Source: Planctomycetaceae bacterium
Lineage (GTDB): Bacteria; Planctomycetota; Planctomycetia; Pirellulales; Pirellulaceae
Direction of reading: 5' to 3'
Assembly: GCA_020638975.1 (NCBI GenBank)
Contig: JACKHN010000006.1
Coordinates: 1-64,000, forward strand
Length of the DNA: 64,000 nucleotides
Part shown: in pieces, positions 53,728 through 62,453 of the stretch
Layout of the letters: each line of letters begins with the position of its first letter
Numbering within the stretch: position 1 is the stretch's first letter
Translations under genes and position numbers: made by a program
The notes under the pieces: model-generated
Database searches by the model: none
Seen by the model: the letters and a program-made list of their open reading frames with translations, nothing else
Told to the model about the DNA's origin: nothing

Positions 53728-54102
53728 ATGGACAGCGATCAGCTACGAAGAAGGACTAAGGAATTCGCACGTCGCATAGTTAAGCTGGTCGCAGCGTTGC
53801 CAAATGATCGTCGAGGAGATGTGATTGGCAGCCAAGTGCTAAAGTCCGGAACGTCGATTGGAGCTAACTATCGTGAAGCTCTGCGGGCCTCGTCGAAGAA
53901 ACACTTTATCTCGATCTTGCAGATTGTTCTCCGTGAAGCTGATGAAACTCATTACTGGTTAGAAATACTATCAGAATCAGGAATCGTGAAGGCGGAACAA
54001 CTCAAAGACTTGACGGACGAATGTTACCAGCTAATTGCTATCTTCGCCTCAACGATTAAGACCGCCAAATCAGGCCCAGAAATCTTAAATCTAAAATCCT
54101 AA
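53728..54102 (+). CDS. Four-helix-bundle protein (S23/23S intervening-sequence type)
   Basis: 124 residues, the usual size. Four amphipathic helices match the family: a first with DSDQLRRRTKEFARRIVKLV, then SQVLKSGTSIGANYREALRA (the most conserved segment), HFISILQIVLREADETHYWL and LTDECYQLIAIFASTIKTAK. The type member is encoded within the intervening sequence of some 23S rRNA genes and the family is related to diversity-generating-element accessory proteins; its role is unknown. It lies between cysD and cysN, genes that normally touch, and is flanked by AT-rich repeats, so it looks like an inserted cassette. Confidence 0.9.
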   Translation: MDSDQLRRRTKEFARRIVKLVAALPNDRRGDVIGSQVLKSGTSIGANYREALRASSKKHFISILQIVLREADETHYWLEILSESGIVKAEQLKDLTDECYQLIAIFASTIKTAKSGPEILNLKS

Positions 54103-54105
54103 ATC
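54080..54105. repeat. AT-rich repeat, right flank of the four-helix-bundle gene
   Basis: AAATCTTAAATC at 54080-54091 and AATCCTAAATC at 54095-54105 together complement the left flank at 53697-53715. The repeat overlaps the last codons of the small gene, and further AAATC units run up to the cysNC start at 54115. Confidence 0.75.
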
Positions 54106-54114
54106 TAAAATCCC

Positions 54115-56052
54115 ATGTCCCATCAGTCCGACCTCATCGCCACCGACATCGACGCCTACTTAGCTCAACATGAGAAAAAGGAGTTGCTCCGATTCTTGAC
54201 CTGCGGCAGCGTTGATGACGGCAAGAGTACGCTGATAGGCCGTTTGTTCTATGACGCCAAGCTGATCTACGAAGATACGCTCAAGACGCTTGAGCACGAT
54301 TCGACAACGCACGGAACAACCGGCGGCGGGTTTGATCCTGCGTTGTTTACCGATGGCTTAAAGGCAGAACGCGAACAAGGGATCACGATCGACGTAGCGT
54401 ATCGCTACTTCTCGACGGCGAGACGTAAATTCATCATCGCCGATACGCCGGGCCACGAGCAGTACACGCGAAACATGGCGACGGGAGCGTCGACTTGCGA
54501 CCTCGCCGTGATTTTGGTCGACGCTCGGCACGGTGTTGTCCGCCAAACCAAGCGTCACAGTTTTATTGTGTCGCTGCTGGGAATCAAGCACGTTCTCGTT
54601 GCCGTCAACAAGATGGACCTCGTTGACTACAGCGAGGAGGTGTATGAGCAGATCCGCAGCGACTATACAGATTTCGCCGCTCGGCTCGACATCCCCGACC
54701 TGCACTTCATGCCGATTTCGGCCTTATTGGGCGACAACATCGTCGACACGAGCAAGAACATGCCTTGGTACCAAGGCGCGACGATGATGAGTTTTCTCGA
54801 TTCGATCTATATCGGCTCGGATCGTAATTTCGAGGACTTCCGATTCCCGGTGCAGTATGTGAATCGACCGCACCTGGACTTCCGTGGGTTCTGCGGGACG
54901 ATCGCATCGGGGATTGTGCGACAAGGTGACGAAGTTATGGCGTTGCCGTCTCGCAAGAAGAGCCGTGTGAAGTCAATCGTCACGTTCGATGGCGAATTAA
55001 AGGAAGCCTTCACGCCACAATCCGTCACGCTCACGCTGGAAGACGAAATCGATGTCAGCCGTGGCGATATGATAGTTCGGCCTGGTAACGTCCCGCGTTT
55101 GGAGCAGAAGTTCGACGCCATGGTGGTGTGGATGCATGAAGACCAGATGGTGCCGGGAAAAACCTACATCTTTAAACAAGCGACGAAGAACGTCACTGGT
55201 ACGATCAGTACGATGCGGTATCAAGTCGACGTCAACACGCTGCATCGTGTCGATGCTCCCACGCTGAAGCTGAATGAAATAGGGCGTTGCAGCGTCTCGT
55301 TGAGCGAACCAGTCTGCTTCGATGGCTATCGCCGCAACCGAACGACGGGCGCGTTCATTATCGTCGACCGAATCAGCAACGCCACGCTGGCGGCCGGCAT
55401 GATCCTAAATCGGGCGACTGGCGACGACCGACACGATCACTGGGACGACGCACCGCAGAGCGAGACGCTGAGCACTGAACTGAGCGCCGTCACGTCAGAG
55501 GAACGCTCGGCGAGATTTGGTCAGAACCCGGCGACGATTCTGTTGACCGGATTGACTGGCGCGGGCAAGACTACCATCGCCTATGCGTTGGAGCGGAGGC
55601 TATTCGACCTCGGTCGCGCGGCAACCGTACTCGACGGACAGAACATGCGCCGAGGCATTAGCCGCGATCTTGGTTTCGGGGCCGATGATCGCTCGGAGAA
55701 TCTGCGCCGCAGCGCGGAGGTCGCCAAGCTGATCAACGATGCCGGGCTCATCTGTATCGGCGCGTTCGTGGCCCCCAGCGAAGAAGTTCGCAAGAAGGCG
55801 GCGGAAGTTGTTGGGACTGAACGTTTCCTGGTCGTGCATCTGTCGGCGCCCGTCGAAGTGTGCCGCAAGCGCGATACGGATGGACATTATCCCTTGGCAG
55901 ATTCTGGCGAGTTGGCGAATTTCCCCGGTGTTTCTTCGCCCTACGAGGTACCGACAGCGCCGGACTTGGTGTTGCCGACGCATGAATTGCCTGTGAACGA
56001 CTGTGTCGACGCGATCCTGACGCTGCTCGAAGAACGAGGCCTGGTGTCGTAG
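54115..56052 (+). CDS. cysNC: Sulfate adenylyltransferase subunit 1 / adenylylsulfate kinase fusion
   Basis: 645 residues. The N-terminal CysN GTPase drives the sulfurylase reaction: G1 GSVDDGKSTLIGR (from residue 31), G3 DTPGHEQYTRNM, G4 NKMDLVDY. Two beta-barrel domains follow. A C-terminal APS kinase (about 465-645) phosphorylates APS to PAPS: P-loop GLTGAGKTTIA (from residue 479), DGQNMRRGISRDLGF, CRKRDTDGHYPLADSGELAN. Such fusions are well known. Together with cysD it activates sulfate; PAPS could be used for sulfate reduction or for sulfating polysaccharides. No APS/PAPS reductase is in the window. Confidence 0.98.
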   Translation: MSHQSDLIATDIDAYLAQHEKKELLRFLTCGSVDDGKSTLIGRLFYDAKLIYEDTLKTLEHDSTTHGTTGGGFDPALFTDGLKAEREQGITIDVAYRYFSTARRKFIIADTPGHEQYTRNMATGASTCDLAVILVDARHGVVRQTKRHSFIVSLLGIKHVLVAVNKMDLVDYSEEVYEQIRSDYTDFAARLDIPDLHFMPISALLGDNIVDTSKNMPWYQGATMMSFLDSIYIGSDRNFEDFRFPVQYVNRPHLDFRGFCGTIASGIVRQGDEVMALPSRKKSRVKSIVTFDGELKEAFTPQSVTLTLEDEIDVSRGDMIVRPGNVPRLEQKFDAMVVWMHEDQMVPGKTYIFKQATKNVTGTISTMRYQVDVNTLHRVDAPTLKLNEIGRCSVSLSEPVCFDGYRRNRTTGAFIIVDRISNATLAAGMILNRATGDDRHDHWDDAPQSETLSTELSAVTSEERSARFGQNPATILLTGLTGAGKTTIAYALERRLFDLGRAATVLDGQNMRRGISRDLGFGADDRSENLRRSAEVAKLINDAGLICIGAFVAPSEEVRKKAAEVVGTERFLVVHLSAPVEVCRKRDTDGHYPLADSGELANFPGVSSPYEVPTAPDLVLPTHELPVNDCVDAILTLLEERGLVS

Positions 56053-56067
56053 CAGCTTTGGCCACCA

Positions 56068-57063
56068 CTAATCGAAGAGCAAGTTCACTGACTTCAGTGT
56101 CATTAGCCGCTGCGCTGGCTTGCTCTTGGCACGCACGGTCAGCGTGTGATCGCCGCTGTTGGGCACGGCGATGAAGTATTCGTCCGTAACCACCGCGCCC
56201 GTGCCGCGAATCTCGCATTCCTTTTGCTGATCACCGACGGCAATTACAAACGATCCTCCGTCCGCTTCCGGTCGTGCCGCATACGTCACATTGACATGAA
56301 AGATTCCTTGCGGCGGAACCTTAACGACCTTGAAGGTCCAACTCACCCAGTCGTCCATCGACTCCCAAGCATCGATCACATTGACATTGCCCGAGATCCC
56401 AAGGCCGATCGAAGGGCCATGCAACTGTGCGAAGCTGGCATCTAAATTGACGCTGCCGTTCGTTTCTTGATAGATCAGCACAGGCTTGCTCTCTTCGTAC
56501 GTCAATTCGCCGGTCGCCGCCTCGACGAGCTTAGGCTGCTGCCAGGCGTCTTCTTCGGCCGCAAGTCGTTCTGCGACGCGTTGACGGTACATCAACGCAG
56601 TTGCAGTTGCCAGCAGCAACACGAGCACCACGCCAGCGATCCCAGCCCACACCATTGATCCGGAACTCTCGACGAACTCTTCTACTTCGTCATCTTCCTC
56701 GACCATCTCTTCGCTTGGCACGGTGGGTTGTTGAATCGGAGCAACAGCGACCGGAGCGAATAGAGGTGGTGGAGTCGACGTGAAAAACACAGCCTCTAGG
56801 ACTTGGTCGTAGCTTGCCTTGGCCCCAGGATTCAACAAACAAACCCTGGCGGCTGCCAATTCGTTGAGGAGTTTCTGCGTGTAAGGCGCGCGGGGCCCCG
56901 TTTGATAGGTGCGCACGAGCGACATCCGCTGATCTGCTGCCGCCGCGATCACCGCCGGGTCTCGCTCGAATCGCTGAATGCCCAACAGTCGATAGTGATC
57001 GACAGGCATCTCGTGCGGCTCGATGCCAAGCCACTGCTGGTAGGGGTCGAATGGTTCTGGCAT
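56068..57063 (-). CDS. Membrane protein with J-domain-like N-terminus
   Basis: 331 residues from the ATG at 57063, where the conserved opening MPEPFDPYQQWLGIEPHEMP begins; the longer frame adds 28 residues that look unrelated. The N-terminal 90 residues resemble a divergent J-like helical domain common in planctomycetes: DHYRLLGIQRFERDPAVIAA, then AARVCLLNPGAKASYDQVLE. The HPD tripeptide of true DnaJ proteins is absent, so Hsp70 stimulation is doubtful. A single membrane helix (MVWAGIAGVVLVLLLATATA) follows, then an exported beta-rich region of about 150 residues. Role unknown. Confidence 0.8.
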   Translation of the reverse strand: MPEPFDPYQQWLGIEPHEMPVDHYRLLGIQRFERDPAVIAAAADQRMSLVRTYQTGPRAPYTQKLLNELAAARVCLLNPGAKASYDQVLEAVFFTSTPPPLFAPVAVAPIQQPTVPSEEMVEEDDEVEEFVESSGSMVWAGIAGVVLVLLLATATALMYRQRVAERLAAEEDAWQQPKLVEAATGELTYEESKPVLIYQETNGSVNLDASFAQLHGPSIGLGISGNVNVIDAWESMDDWVSWTFKVVKVPPQGIFHVNVTYAARPEADGGSFVIAVGDQQKECEIRGTGAVVTDEYFIAVPNSGDHTLTVRAKSKPAQRLMTLKSVNLLFD

Positions 57064-57213
57064 CAGGTAGGCCGCGATCATTGTGAGCATAACGCGATTG
57101 GCTACAAACCGCGACGAAAGCATCGCTCTCGGCGTCGATTCTGCCATCCTCCACCTTAACCAACGAAAGCTGTGCGACTCAATGGGCTAGTGTCCTGGAG
57201 GTATACAACACCT

Positions 57214-57348
57214 CAGGGCTTTCGTTTTGTTCAATCTGCACAATTTGTACGATGGTTCTCCGAAGCCGTCGAACTCAGTAATTCCTTGCTCGACGACTTC
57301 GGAGAGCCATCGTGCGAATCCATTCAAATTGAAAAACGGAAAAACCCT
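57214..57348. mobile_element. MITE-like palindromic element, second family, copy 4
   Basis: 135 bp from CAGGGCTTTCG to AAAACCCT. ATACAACACCT (57203-57213) and GTACAACACCT (57349-57359) flank it and match at 10 of 11 positions. It sits between two divergent genes in the 584-bp gap 57064-57647. Confidence 0.88.
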
Positions 57349-57359
57349 GTACAACACCT

Positions 57360-57647
57360 GGAGCCGTTGGAACGAATGACTATCACAGGACGGGAGTTCT
57401 GGTCTATCCTAGCATTTGCGAGATAGTCGATCGTTGGACGATGGTGTAAGATGGCTTTCGGCCAGGGACGCCTGAATCGAGGAGGAAATTGCTAGTTGCA
57501 GTCCGTCATCGGGGCTTCTAAATTGGGGGAACTGCCCCACAGGTAAGGAATCGATTCGAGTCTTGCAGTCTGTACTCCAGCAGCGACGCGTCGCGTCTGT
57601 GATACCTCCCGTGAGATGACTTCTCTAATAAAACCTAGGAGACCGAT
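57360..57647. other. Gene-free region upstream of the small anchored protein
   Basis: 288 bp. The stretch around 57520-57560 has a GGGGGAACTGCCCC hairpin. I looked for a thiamine-pyrophosphate riboswitch, because thiS-thiG lie downstream, and did not find its conserved core. An AGGAG site precedes the ATG at 57648. Confidence 0.35.
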
Positions 57648-58193
57648 ATGTTGCGTTATCTAAATCAAAGCCGTTGGTTATTGTTGGCATTAGGCTTGAC
57701 AATCGGCAGCGTGCTGGGAGCCGTCGTTGCCAACAAGTACTCCCGTCCGCGTATACAGCTACCGGCAACCCTACTCAATGCCTCCGCGACTCACGGCGGA
57801 ACGACGATGGCCGTCGCCACCGGTCCGATCCAAGATGGAGTCGAAGGATTCTTCGTGCTTGATTTCATAACGGGTGAGCTGACTTGTTCCGTCTTGAATC
57901 CTCGCACGGGTGTGATGGGTGGTGCCTTTCGTGCAAACGTCGTTTCCGATTTAGGCGTCGAGCAAGGCAAGCAGCCGCAATACTTGATGGTGACTGGTGC
58001 TGCCGAATTTCGCACTCAAGGTGGCAACATCGCACCGGCACAGAGTGTCGTTTATGTTGCCGACGCGAATACCGGTCGTTATGTCGCATACTGGCTGCCC
58101 TGGAATCGTCAGGCAGCTCAATACAACTTTGCTCAAGCCAGTCCCATGATGGTTCTTGGGACTGGATCGGCACGAAACATCCAAGTGGAATAG
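57648..58193 (+). CDS. Small protein with N-terminal membrane anchor, unknown function
   Basis: 181 residues from the ATG at 57648. A membrane helix near the N-terminus (WLLLALGLTIGSVLGAVVAN) anchors or exports the rest. The soluble part is Gly/Ala/Val-rich with a repeating strand pattern (FFVLDFITGELTCSVLNPRT, VVYVADANTGRYVAYWLPW), resembling one or two beta-propeller-type blades. No known domain. It is followed after 23 bp by thiS and may be co-transcribed with it by chance. Confidence 0.65.
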   Translation: MLRYLNQSRWLLLALGLTIGSVLGAVVANKYSRPRIQLPATLLNASATHGGTTMAVATGPIQDGVEGFFVLDFITGELTCSVLNPRTGVMGGAFRANVVSDLGVEQGKQPQYLMVTGAAEFRTQGGNIAPAQSVVYVADANTGRYVAYWLPWNRQAAQYNFAQASPMMVLGTGSARNIQVE

Positions 58194-58216
58194 TGTCGAC
58201 CGATTGCAGCATATCC

Positions 58217-58417
58217 ATGAACATTAAGTTTAACGGCGAGTCCCGCCAAGTTCGCGATTACATAACGATCGCGGAGCTTCTGGAAGAATTGACACTCGAC
58301 CCGCGCCGCGTCGCGGTCGAGGTCAATCTCGAGCTGGCTCCGCGCGATCGTCATGGCGAGACAACATTGAACGAAGGTGACCAGCTTGAAGTCGTGACGC
58401 TGGTCGGAGGAGGTTAA
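58217..58417 (+). CDS. thiS: Sulfur carrier protein ThiS
   Basis: 66 residues, the usual length. MNIKFNGESRQVRDYITIAE, then LLEELTLDPRRVAVEVNLEL, GDQLEVVTLVGGG at the end. The C-terminal Gly-Gly accepts sulfur as a thiocarboxylate, which ThiG uses to build the thiazole ring of thiamine. It is read in a frame where a longer spurious frame begins upstream, so the start is set by homology. It ends 7 bp before thiG. Confidence 0.95.
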   Translation: MNIKFNGESRQVRDYITIAELLEELTLDPRRVAVEVNLELAPRDRHGETTLNEGDQLEVVTLVGGG

Positions 58418-58424
58418 CACGATC

Positions 58425-59285
58425 GTGGCAACGGACGCCCCAACGGGCTCGCGGGAAGCGGCTGGTACCGAGGATACGTTTTGGCTTGGAAAGCATGTCT
58501 TTCGGAACCGGCTGATCGTCGGTACGGGCAAGTACGAAACGTTCGATCAGATGCGCGAGGCGCTCGATGTCTCGGGCACCGAATGCATTACGGTGGCGGT
58601 GCGACGCGAGCGTCTGTACGACGGTGACGGCAAGAATATCCTCGACTTCATTGACTTGGAACGCTACACACTGCTGCCGAATACCGCGGGTTGTTACAAC
58701 GCCAAAGATGCCGTCCGGACTGCGAGACTGGGACGAGAGATTCTTCGTGGTTTGGAAAATCCTGGTGCCGATTGGGTCAAGCTTGAAGTGCTCGGCGACA
58801 GCAAGACCCTGTTGCCCGATCCCATGGCGACGCTCGAAGCCACCGAGCAATTGGTGGCTGAAGGGTTTCAAGTTCTCTGCTACACGAATGACGATCCGGT
58901 TACGGCGCTGCGACTGAAACGAGCGGGCGCGACGGCTGTGATGCCGGCCGGCAGTCCTATCGGTTCGGGGCAAGGTGTGCTGAATCCGAACAACATCCGC
59001 ATTTGCTTGGAGTACTTAAAGGGTGATGATCCCGACTATCCGGTCATCATCGACGCCGGTGTTGGCACCGCCAGCGACATTACTTTCGCAATGGAATTAG
59101 GCGTCGATGCCATCTTGCTAAATACTGGTATCGCTCACGCGCGTGATCCCGTGAAGATGGCGCGGGCGATGAACGCTGCCTGTGAGGCCGGACGTCTAGC
59201 CTATCAAGCAGGACGAATTCCCAAGCGGCTCTATGCGACTGCAAGCAGTCCAGAAGACGGCGTAATCTCAAGTCGCCCGTGGTGA
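58425..59285 (+). CDS. thiG: Thiazole synthase
   Basis: 286 residues from a GTG at 58425, slightly longer than usual at the N-terminus (about 20 extra residues). ThiG makes the thiamine thiazole phosphate from deoxyxylulose phosphate, ThiS thiocarboxylate and a glycine imine. Motifs: NRLIVGTGKYETFDQMREAL, LPNTAGCYNAKDAVRTARLG, WVKLEVLGDSKTLLPD with the Schiff-base lysine, and PVIIDAGVGTASDITFAMEL. thiH or thiO and thiF for this pathway are not in the window. Confidence 0.97.
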   Translation: MATDAPTGSREAAGTEDTFWLGKHVFRNRLIVGTGKYETFDQMREALDVSGTECITVAVRRERLYDGDGKNILDFIDLERYTLLPNTAGCYNAKDAVRTARLGREILRGLENPGADWVKLEVLGDSKTLLPDPMATLEATEQLVAEGFQVLCYTNDDPVTALRLKRAGATAVMPAGSPIGSGQGVLNPNNIRICLEYLKGDDPDYPVIIDAGVGTASDITFAMELGVDAILLNTGIAHARDPVKMARAMNAACEAGRLAYQAGRIPKRLYATASSPEDGVISSRPW

Positions 59286-59312
59286 ACACAAGACGCATAG
59301 TCGGGACCAGCC

Positions 59313-60884
59313 ATGGTTAGAGAATCGCCGGAAGTCGTCGAAGCGGAACACCTCGACGACTCATCCAGTGCTTCGAATACATCTCAGCTAGTCGCTTGGT
59401 GCGGACGTATCGCTGGCCCGTTGCTCGCGTTTCTCGTCTACCTCTACCTGGGATCGCTCGACACGTTGACTCCGGAAGCAGCGAAAACCGGTGCGATGGC
59501 AACGTTGATGGCGGTGTGGTGGATGACCGAGGCGATACCACTGCCAGTCACTTCGCTATTGCCGCTCGTATTATTTCCGCTCTGCGGCATCCTTGAACTC
59601 TCAGCAGCGGCTCCATCCTACGCCAACAAGTTCATCTTTCTGTTTATGGGCGGCTTCATGATTGCGCGAGCGGTCGAGAAGTGGAACCTACATCGGCGCA
59701 TAGCGTTACTCACAGTCTCCGTTGTCGGAACTCAACCGACTCGTTTGGTTGCGGGTTTCATGCTGGCGACGGCGGGCTTGAGCATGTGGATCAGCAATAC
59801 GGCTTCGACGGTGATGATGCTGCCGATCGGATTGAGCCTTGTCAGCTTGCTGCGAGAGCAACTCCAACAAGCCGATCGTCGCAGCGGTGGAGCTGGTAAG
59901 AATTTTGCAACGTGCATGATGTTGGGTATCGCTTATGCTGCCAGTATCGGTGGCCTTGCGACTCTGGTTGGCACGCCTACCAATCTGTTTCTCGCGGGAT
60001 TCGCGGACGAGAAACAAATCGCAATCGGCTTCGGGCGTTGGATGTTGTTCGCGACTCCGCTGGCCGTAGTGCTGCTCGCTTTGACGTGGCTGCTGCTGAC
60101 ACGAGTCATCTTTCCGATTCGCGTTAAACGGCTTGAGGGGAGCCACGACTTGATTCGCACCGAGCTTGCCAAGATGGGAAGTGTGTCGCGAGGTGAATGG
60201 ACGGTTCTTATTGTCTTCGCCTTAACAGCGTTGGCATGGGTTGTGCGAGAGCCGCTCACCAATTGGCAATGGCTTGTCGCGTGGGTACCGCTTATCGCGA
60301 AGCTCGACGATACCATCATTGCTCTGATCGGAATGATCTCGCTCTTTTTGATCCCCGTAAATCTCCGCAAGGGCGAAGCCGCGCTAGACTGGGATACCGC
60401 AGTTAACATACCGTGGGGCGTCCTCCTTTTGTTCGGCGGCGGCTTCTGCCTGGCCGAGGCGGTTTCTGACAGTGGCTTGGCGGAGTGGATCGGTACTCGT
60501 GTTGAGGTTTTGGAATTGTCAACCTTTGCGTTGATGGTCGCGGTCGTCACCATGGTTGTGTTTCTCACGGAATTGACCAGCAATACGCCAACGGCAGCCA
60601 CCTTCTTGCCGATCTTGTACGGCGTCGCCCAGAGCATGAGTGTCGACCCCATGCTGTTGCTCGTTCCCGCGACGATCGCCGCCACTTGCGCCTTCATGTT
60701 GCCCGTCGCCACGCCGCCGAACGCGATCGTCTTCGGTAGCGGTCACATCGAGATTCGATCGATGGTCAGGGCGGGTTTATGGCTTAACTTGGTTTCAATC
60801 GTGCTGATTTCGCTGTGGATGTGGTTGGTGGGTGCGCGAGTCTTTGGGATCGCAACCGGGTTACCACTAATGGACTCTAACTGA
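59313..60884 (+). CDS. SLC13/DASS family sodium-coupled anion transporter
   Basis: 523 residues with about eleven to twelve hydrophobic segments. Conserved DASS motifs are present: FIFLFMGGFMIARAVEKWNL, the first SNT motif MWISNTASTVMMLPIG, the second TELTSNTPTAATFLPIL and PVATPPNAIVFGSGHIEI. It imports dicarboxylates, sulfate or related anions with sodium; the substrate cannot be decided. The ATG at 59313 is natural. The last codons (LPLMDSN) are encoded by one arm of an inverted repeat at 60863-60990. Confidence 0.92.
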   Translation: MVRESPEVVEAEHLDDSSSASNTSQLVAWCGRIAGPLLAFLVYLYLGSLDTLTPEAAKTGAMATLMAVWWMTEAIPLPVTSLLPLVLFPLCGILELSAAAPSYANKFIFLFMGGFMIARAVEKWNLHRRIALLTVSVVGTQPTRLVAGFMLATAGLSMWISNTASTVMMLPIGLSLVSLLREQLQQADRRSGGAGKNFATCMMLGIAYAASIGGLATLVGTPTNLFLAGFADEKQIAIGFGRWMLFATPLAVVLLALTWLLLTRVIFPIRVKRLEGSHDLIRTELAKMGSVSRGEWTVLIVFALTALAWVVREPLTNWQWLVAWVPLIAKLDDTIIALIGMISLFLIPVNLRKGEAALDWDTAVNIPWGVLLLFGGGFCLAEAVSDSGLAEWIGTRVEVLELSTFALMVAVVTMVVFLTELTSNTPTAATFLPILYGVAQSMSVDPMLLLVPATIAATCAFMLPVATPPNAIVFGSGHIEIRSMVRAGLWLNLVSIVLISLWMWLVGARVFGIATGLPLMDSN

Positions 60885-60990
60885 CACTAATGAGAGCAGG
60901 TGGAGCAGCGTCTGCGAACAGAACGAGTTTTTCCGACCCTTTGAATCGACCACTTGTTTTCATTAGTGTCAGTTAGTGTCCATTAGTGGT
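60863..60990. repeat. Inverted repeat spanning the SLC13 gene end
   Basis: The 30-bp arms at 60863-60892 and 60961-60990 match at 29 of 30 positions, with a 68-base loop. Each arm contains CTAACTGACACTAATG-like text. The left arm includes the last eight codons of the transporter gene. It lies between convergent genes and may act on transcription from both. Confidence 0.85.
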
Positions 60991-60994
60991 GTCC

Positions 60995-62305
60995 TCACGC
61001 AGTGCGCGATACGCAGAGCGTCGCGATCGCCGCATCCAGCCGGCTTAACGCTTCATCGACATCTGCCTCCTGCATCGCCGCGCAAAAGCCGTGATGAACT
61101 GCGCCTCCGCCGTAATCGTGGAAATAGACTCCATTAGCGATTGCGGCCGCAATGAAACGGAGCATCAGGTCGCGATCATGCTTCTTGGCGTCGGCATAGT
61201 CTCGCACTTCGTGGTCGATGCCGAAGTAGATCCCAAAGCGTGCCCCGAGCCACTGCACGCGTCCCGGGACTCCATGTTTTACGAACAAGTTAGAGATACC
61301 GGCACAGAGCCGTTCTGCGATCGAGTGAATGTGTGGATAAAAATTTGGTTCGCGGAAGGCGCGGATGGCCGCTCCTGCCGCCGCTACGGAAACGCAATGC
61401 CCGTTGTAGGTCCCACTGTGCTGACAATCGCCTTCCGGCATCAGTCGGCGCATGATGTCGGCACGACCGCCAAAGACGCTGATCGGATAGCCGCCTCCAA
61501 CCGCTTTGCCGATCGTACAAAGATCGGGCGTGACCCCAAGATACTCCTGCGCGCCTCCCGCACACATCCGAAACGCGCTCAGAATTTCATCGAAGATCAG
61601 CAACGAACCGTTATCGTTTGTCAGTCGGCGCATGGCTTGCTTGAATTCGTCGGTCGGTAGCACACAGCCAGCGTTGTAGTAGACGGCTTCGCAAATCACG
61701 GCTGCAATCTCATCGCCGTGGCGTTGGAAGACTTGTTCAAGCAGGTCGGGGCGGTTGTAGGGAATCTGAATTAGATGTTGATCGATGCCCGGCGTCACGC
61801 CCGTTGAGATAGGAGCCAAAGCGGGCTCGACTTGCCCAAGTTCGCCGACCGTCGCCCACATGACTTGGTCGTGATAGCCGTGGAAATTTCCTTCGAATCG
61901 CACGAGCTTCGTCCGTCCGTTAAATGCCCGAGCCAAGCGGATACAGTGCATGGTTGCTTCCGTTCCGGCGCCGGTAAATCGAACGCGTTCTAAGCACGGC
62001 ACCGTCTCGCACAATAACTCGCCCAATTCGCCATGCAATTCGTTCTCGTACGAACAGGCAGCCCCACGGGCCAGCGTGCGATCAACGGCTTCACGAACCC
62101 TGGCATCGCCATGCCCTAGCAATGTTGCACCATGACTACAACACAGGTCGATATACTCACGACCATCCAGATCCCACAAGCGACAGCCCTCCGCCCGATC
62201 GAAGAGCATCGCGTGGCCAACGGCTTGGTTTACGCGAGTTGATGACGACACCCCACCTGCCAACGAGTTACAAGCCCGTTTATATTGTTCAACGACGCGG
62301 CTCAT
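60995..62305 (-). CDS. HemL-family class III aminotransferase
   Basis: 436 residues from the ATG at 62305 (AGGAG site). PLP features: GAGTEATMHCIRLARAFNGR, KLVRFEGNFHGYHDQVMWAT, LLIFDEILSAFRM, and the Schiff-base lysine in CTIGKAVGGGYPISVFGGRA. It resembles glutamate-1-semialdehyde aminomutase (HemL), but no heme gene is next to it and such relatives act on other substrates in planctomycetes, so I give no gene symbol. It lies divergently from the hydroxyacid dehydrogenase and faces the transporter gene convergently. Confidence 0.87.
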   Translation of the reverse strand: MSRVVEQYKRACNSLAGGVSSSTRVNQAVGHAMLFDRAEGCRLWDLDGREYIDLCCSHGATLLGHGDARVREAVDRTLARGAACSYENELHGELGELLCETVPCLERVRFTGAGTEATMHCIRLARAFNGRTKLVRFEGNFHGYHDQVMWATVGELGQVEPALAPISTGVTPGIDQHLIQIPYNRPDLLEQVFQRHGDEIAAVICEAVYYNAGCVLPTDEFKQAMRRLTNDNGSLLIFDEILSAFRMCAGGAQEYLGVTPDLCTIGKAVGGGYPISVFGGRADIMRRLMPEGDCQHSGTYNGHCVSVAAAGAAIRAFREPNFYPHIHSIAERLCAGISNLFVKHGVPGRVQWLGARFGIYFGIDHEVRDYADAKKHDRDLMLRFIAAAIANGVYFHDYGGGAVHHGFCAAMQEADVDEALSRLDAAIATLCVSRTA

Positions 62306-62325
62306 GTCTGGTCTCCTATTTGCTT

Positions 62326-62379
62326 GTTTAACCCAGTCGCATCGCGACGGACTTCCGTCGCGATGCGACTGGGTTAAAC
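62326..62379. repeat. Perfect palindrome between divergent genes
   Basis: Two perfect 26-bp arms (62326-62351, 62354-62379; GTTTAACCCAGTCGCATCGC at the left) surround a 2-base loop. It lies in the divergent gap between the aminotransferase and the dehydrogenase, so it is not a terminator. It may be a protein binding site or a mobile palindrome. Confidence 0.85.
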
Positions 62380-62453
62380 GAGTTGAAAATCGCAATGATG
62401 AGCCGCCAGTATAAGCATTCAATCGATTCGCCTCATCCCAACGGAACGAACAA

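Noticed and set aside
57421..57647. Thiamine-pyrophosphate riboswitch upstream of the thiS region
   Set aside because: The conserved CUGAGA and downstream core sequences were not found.
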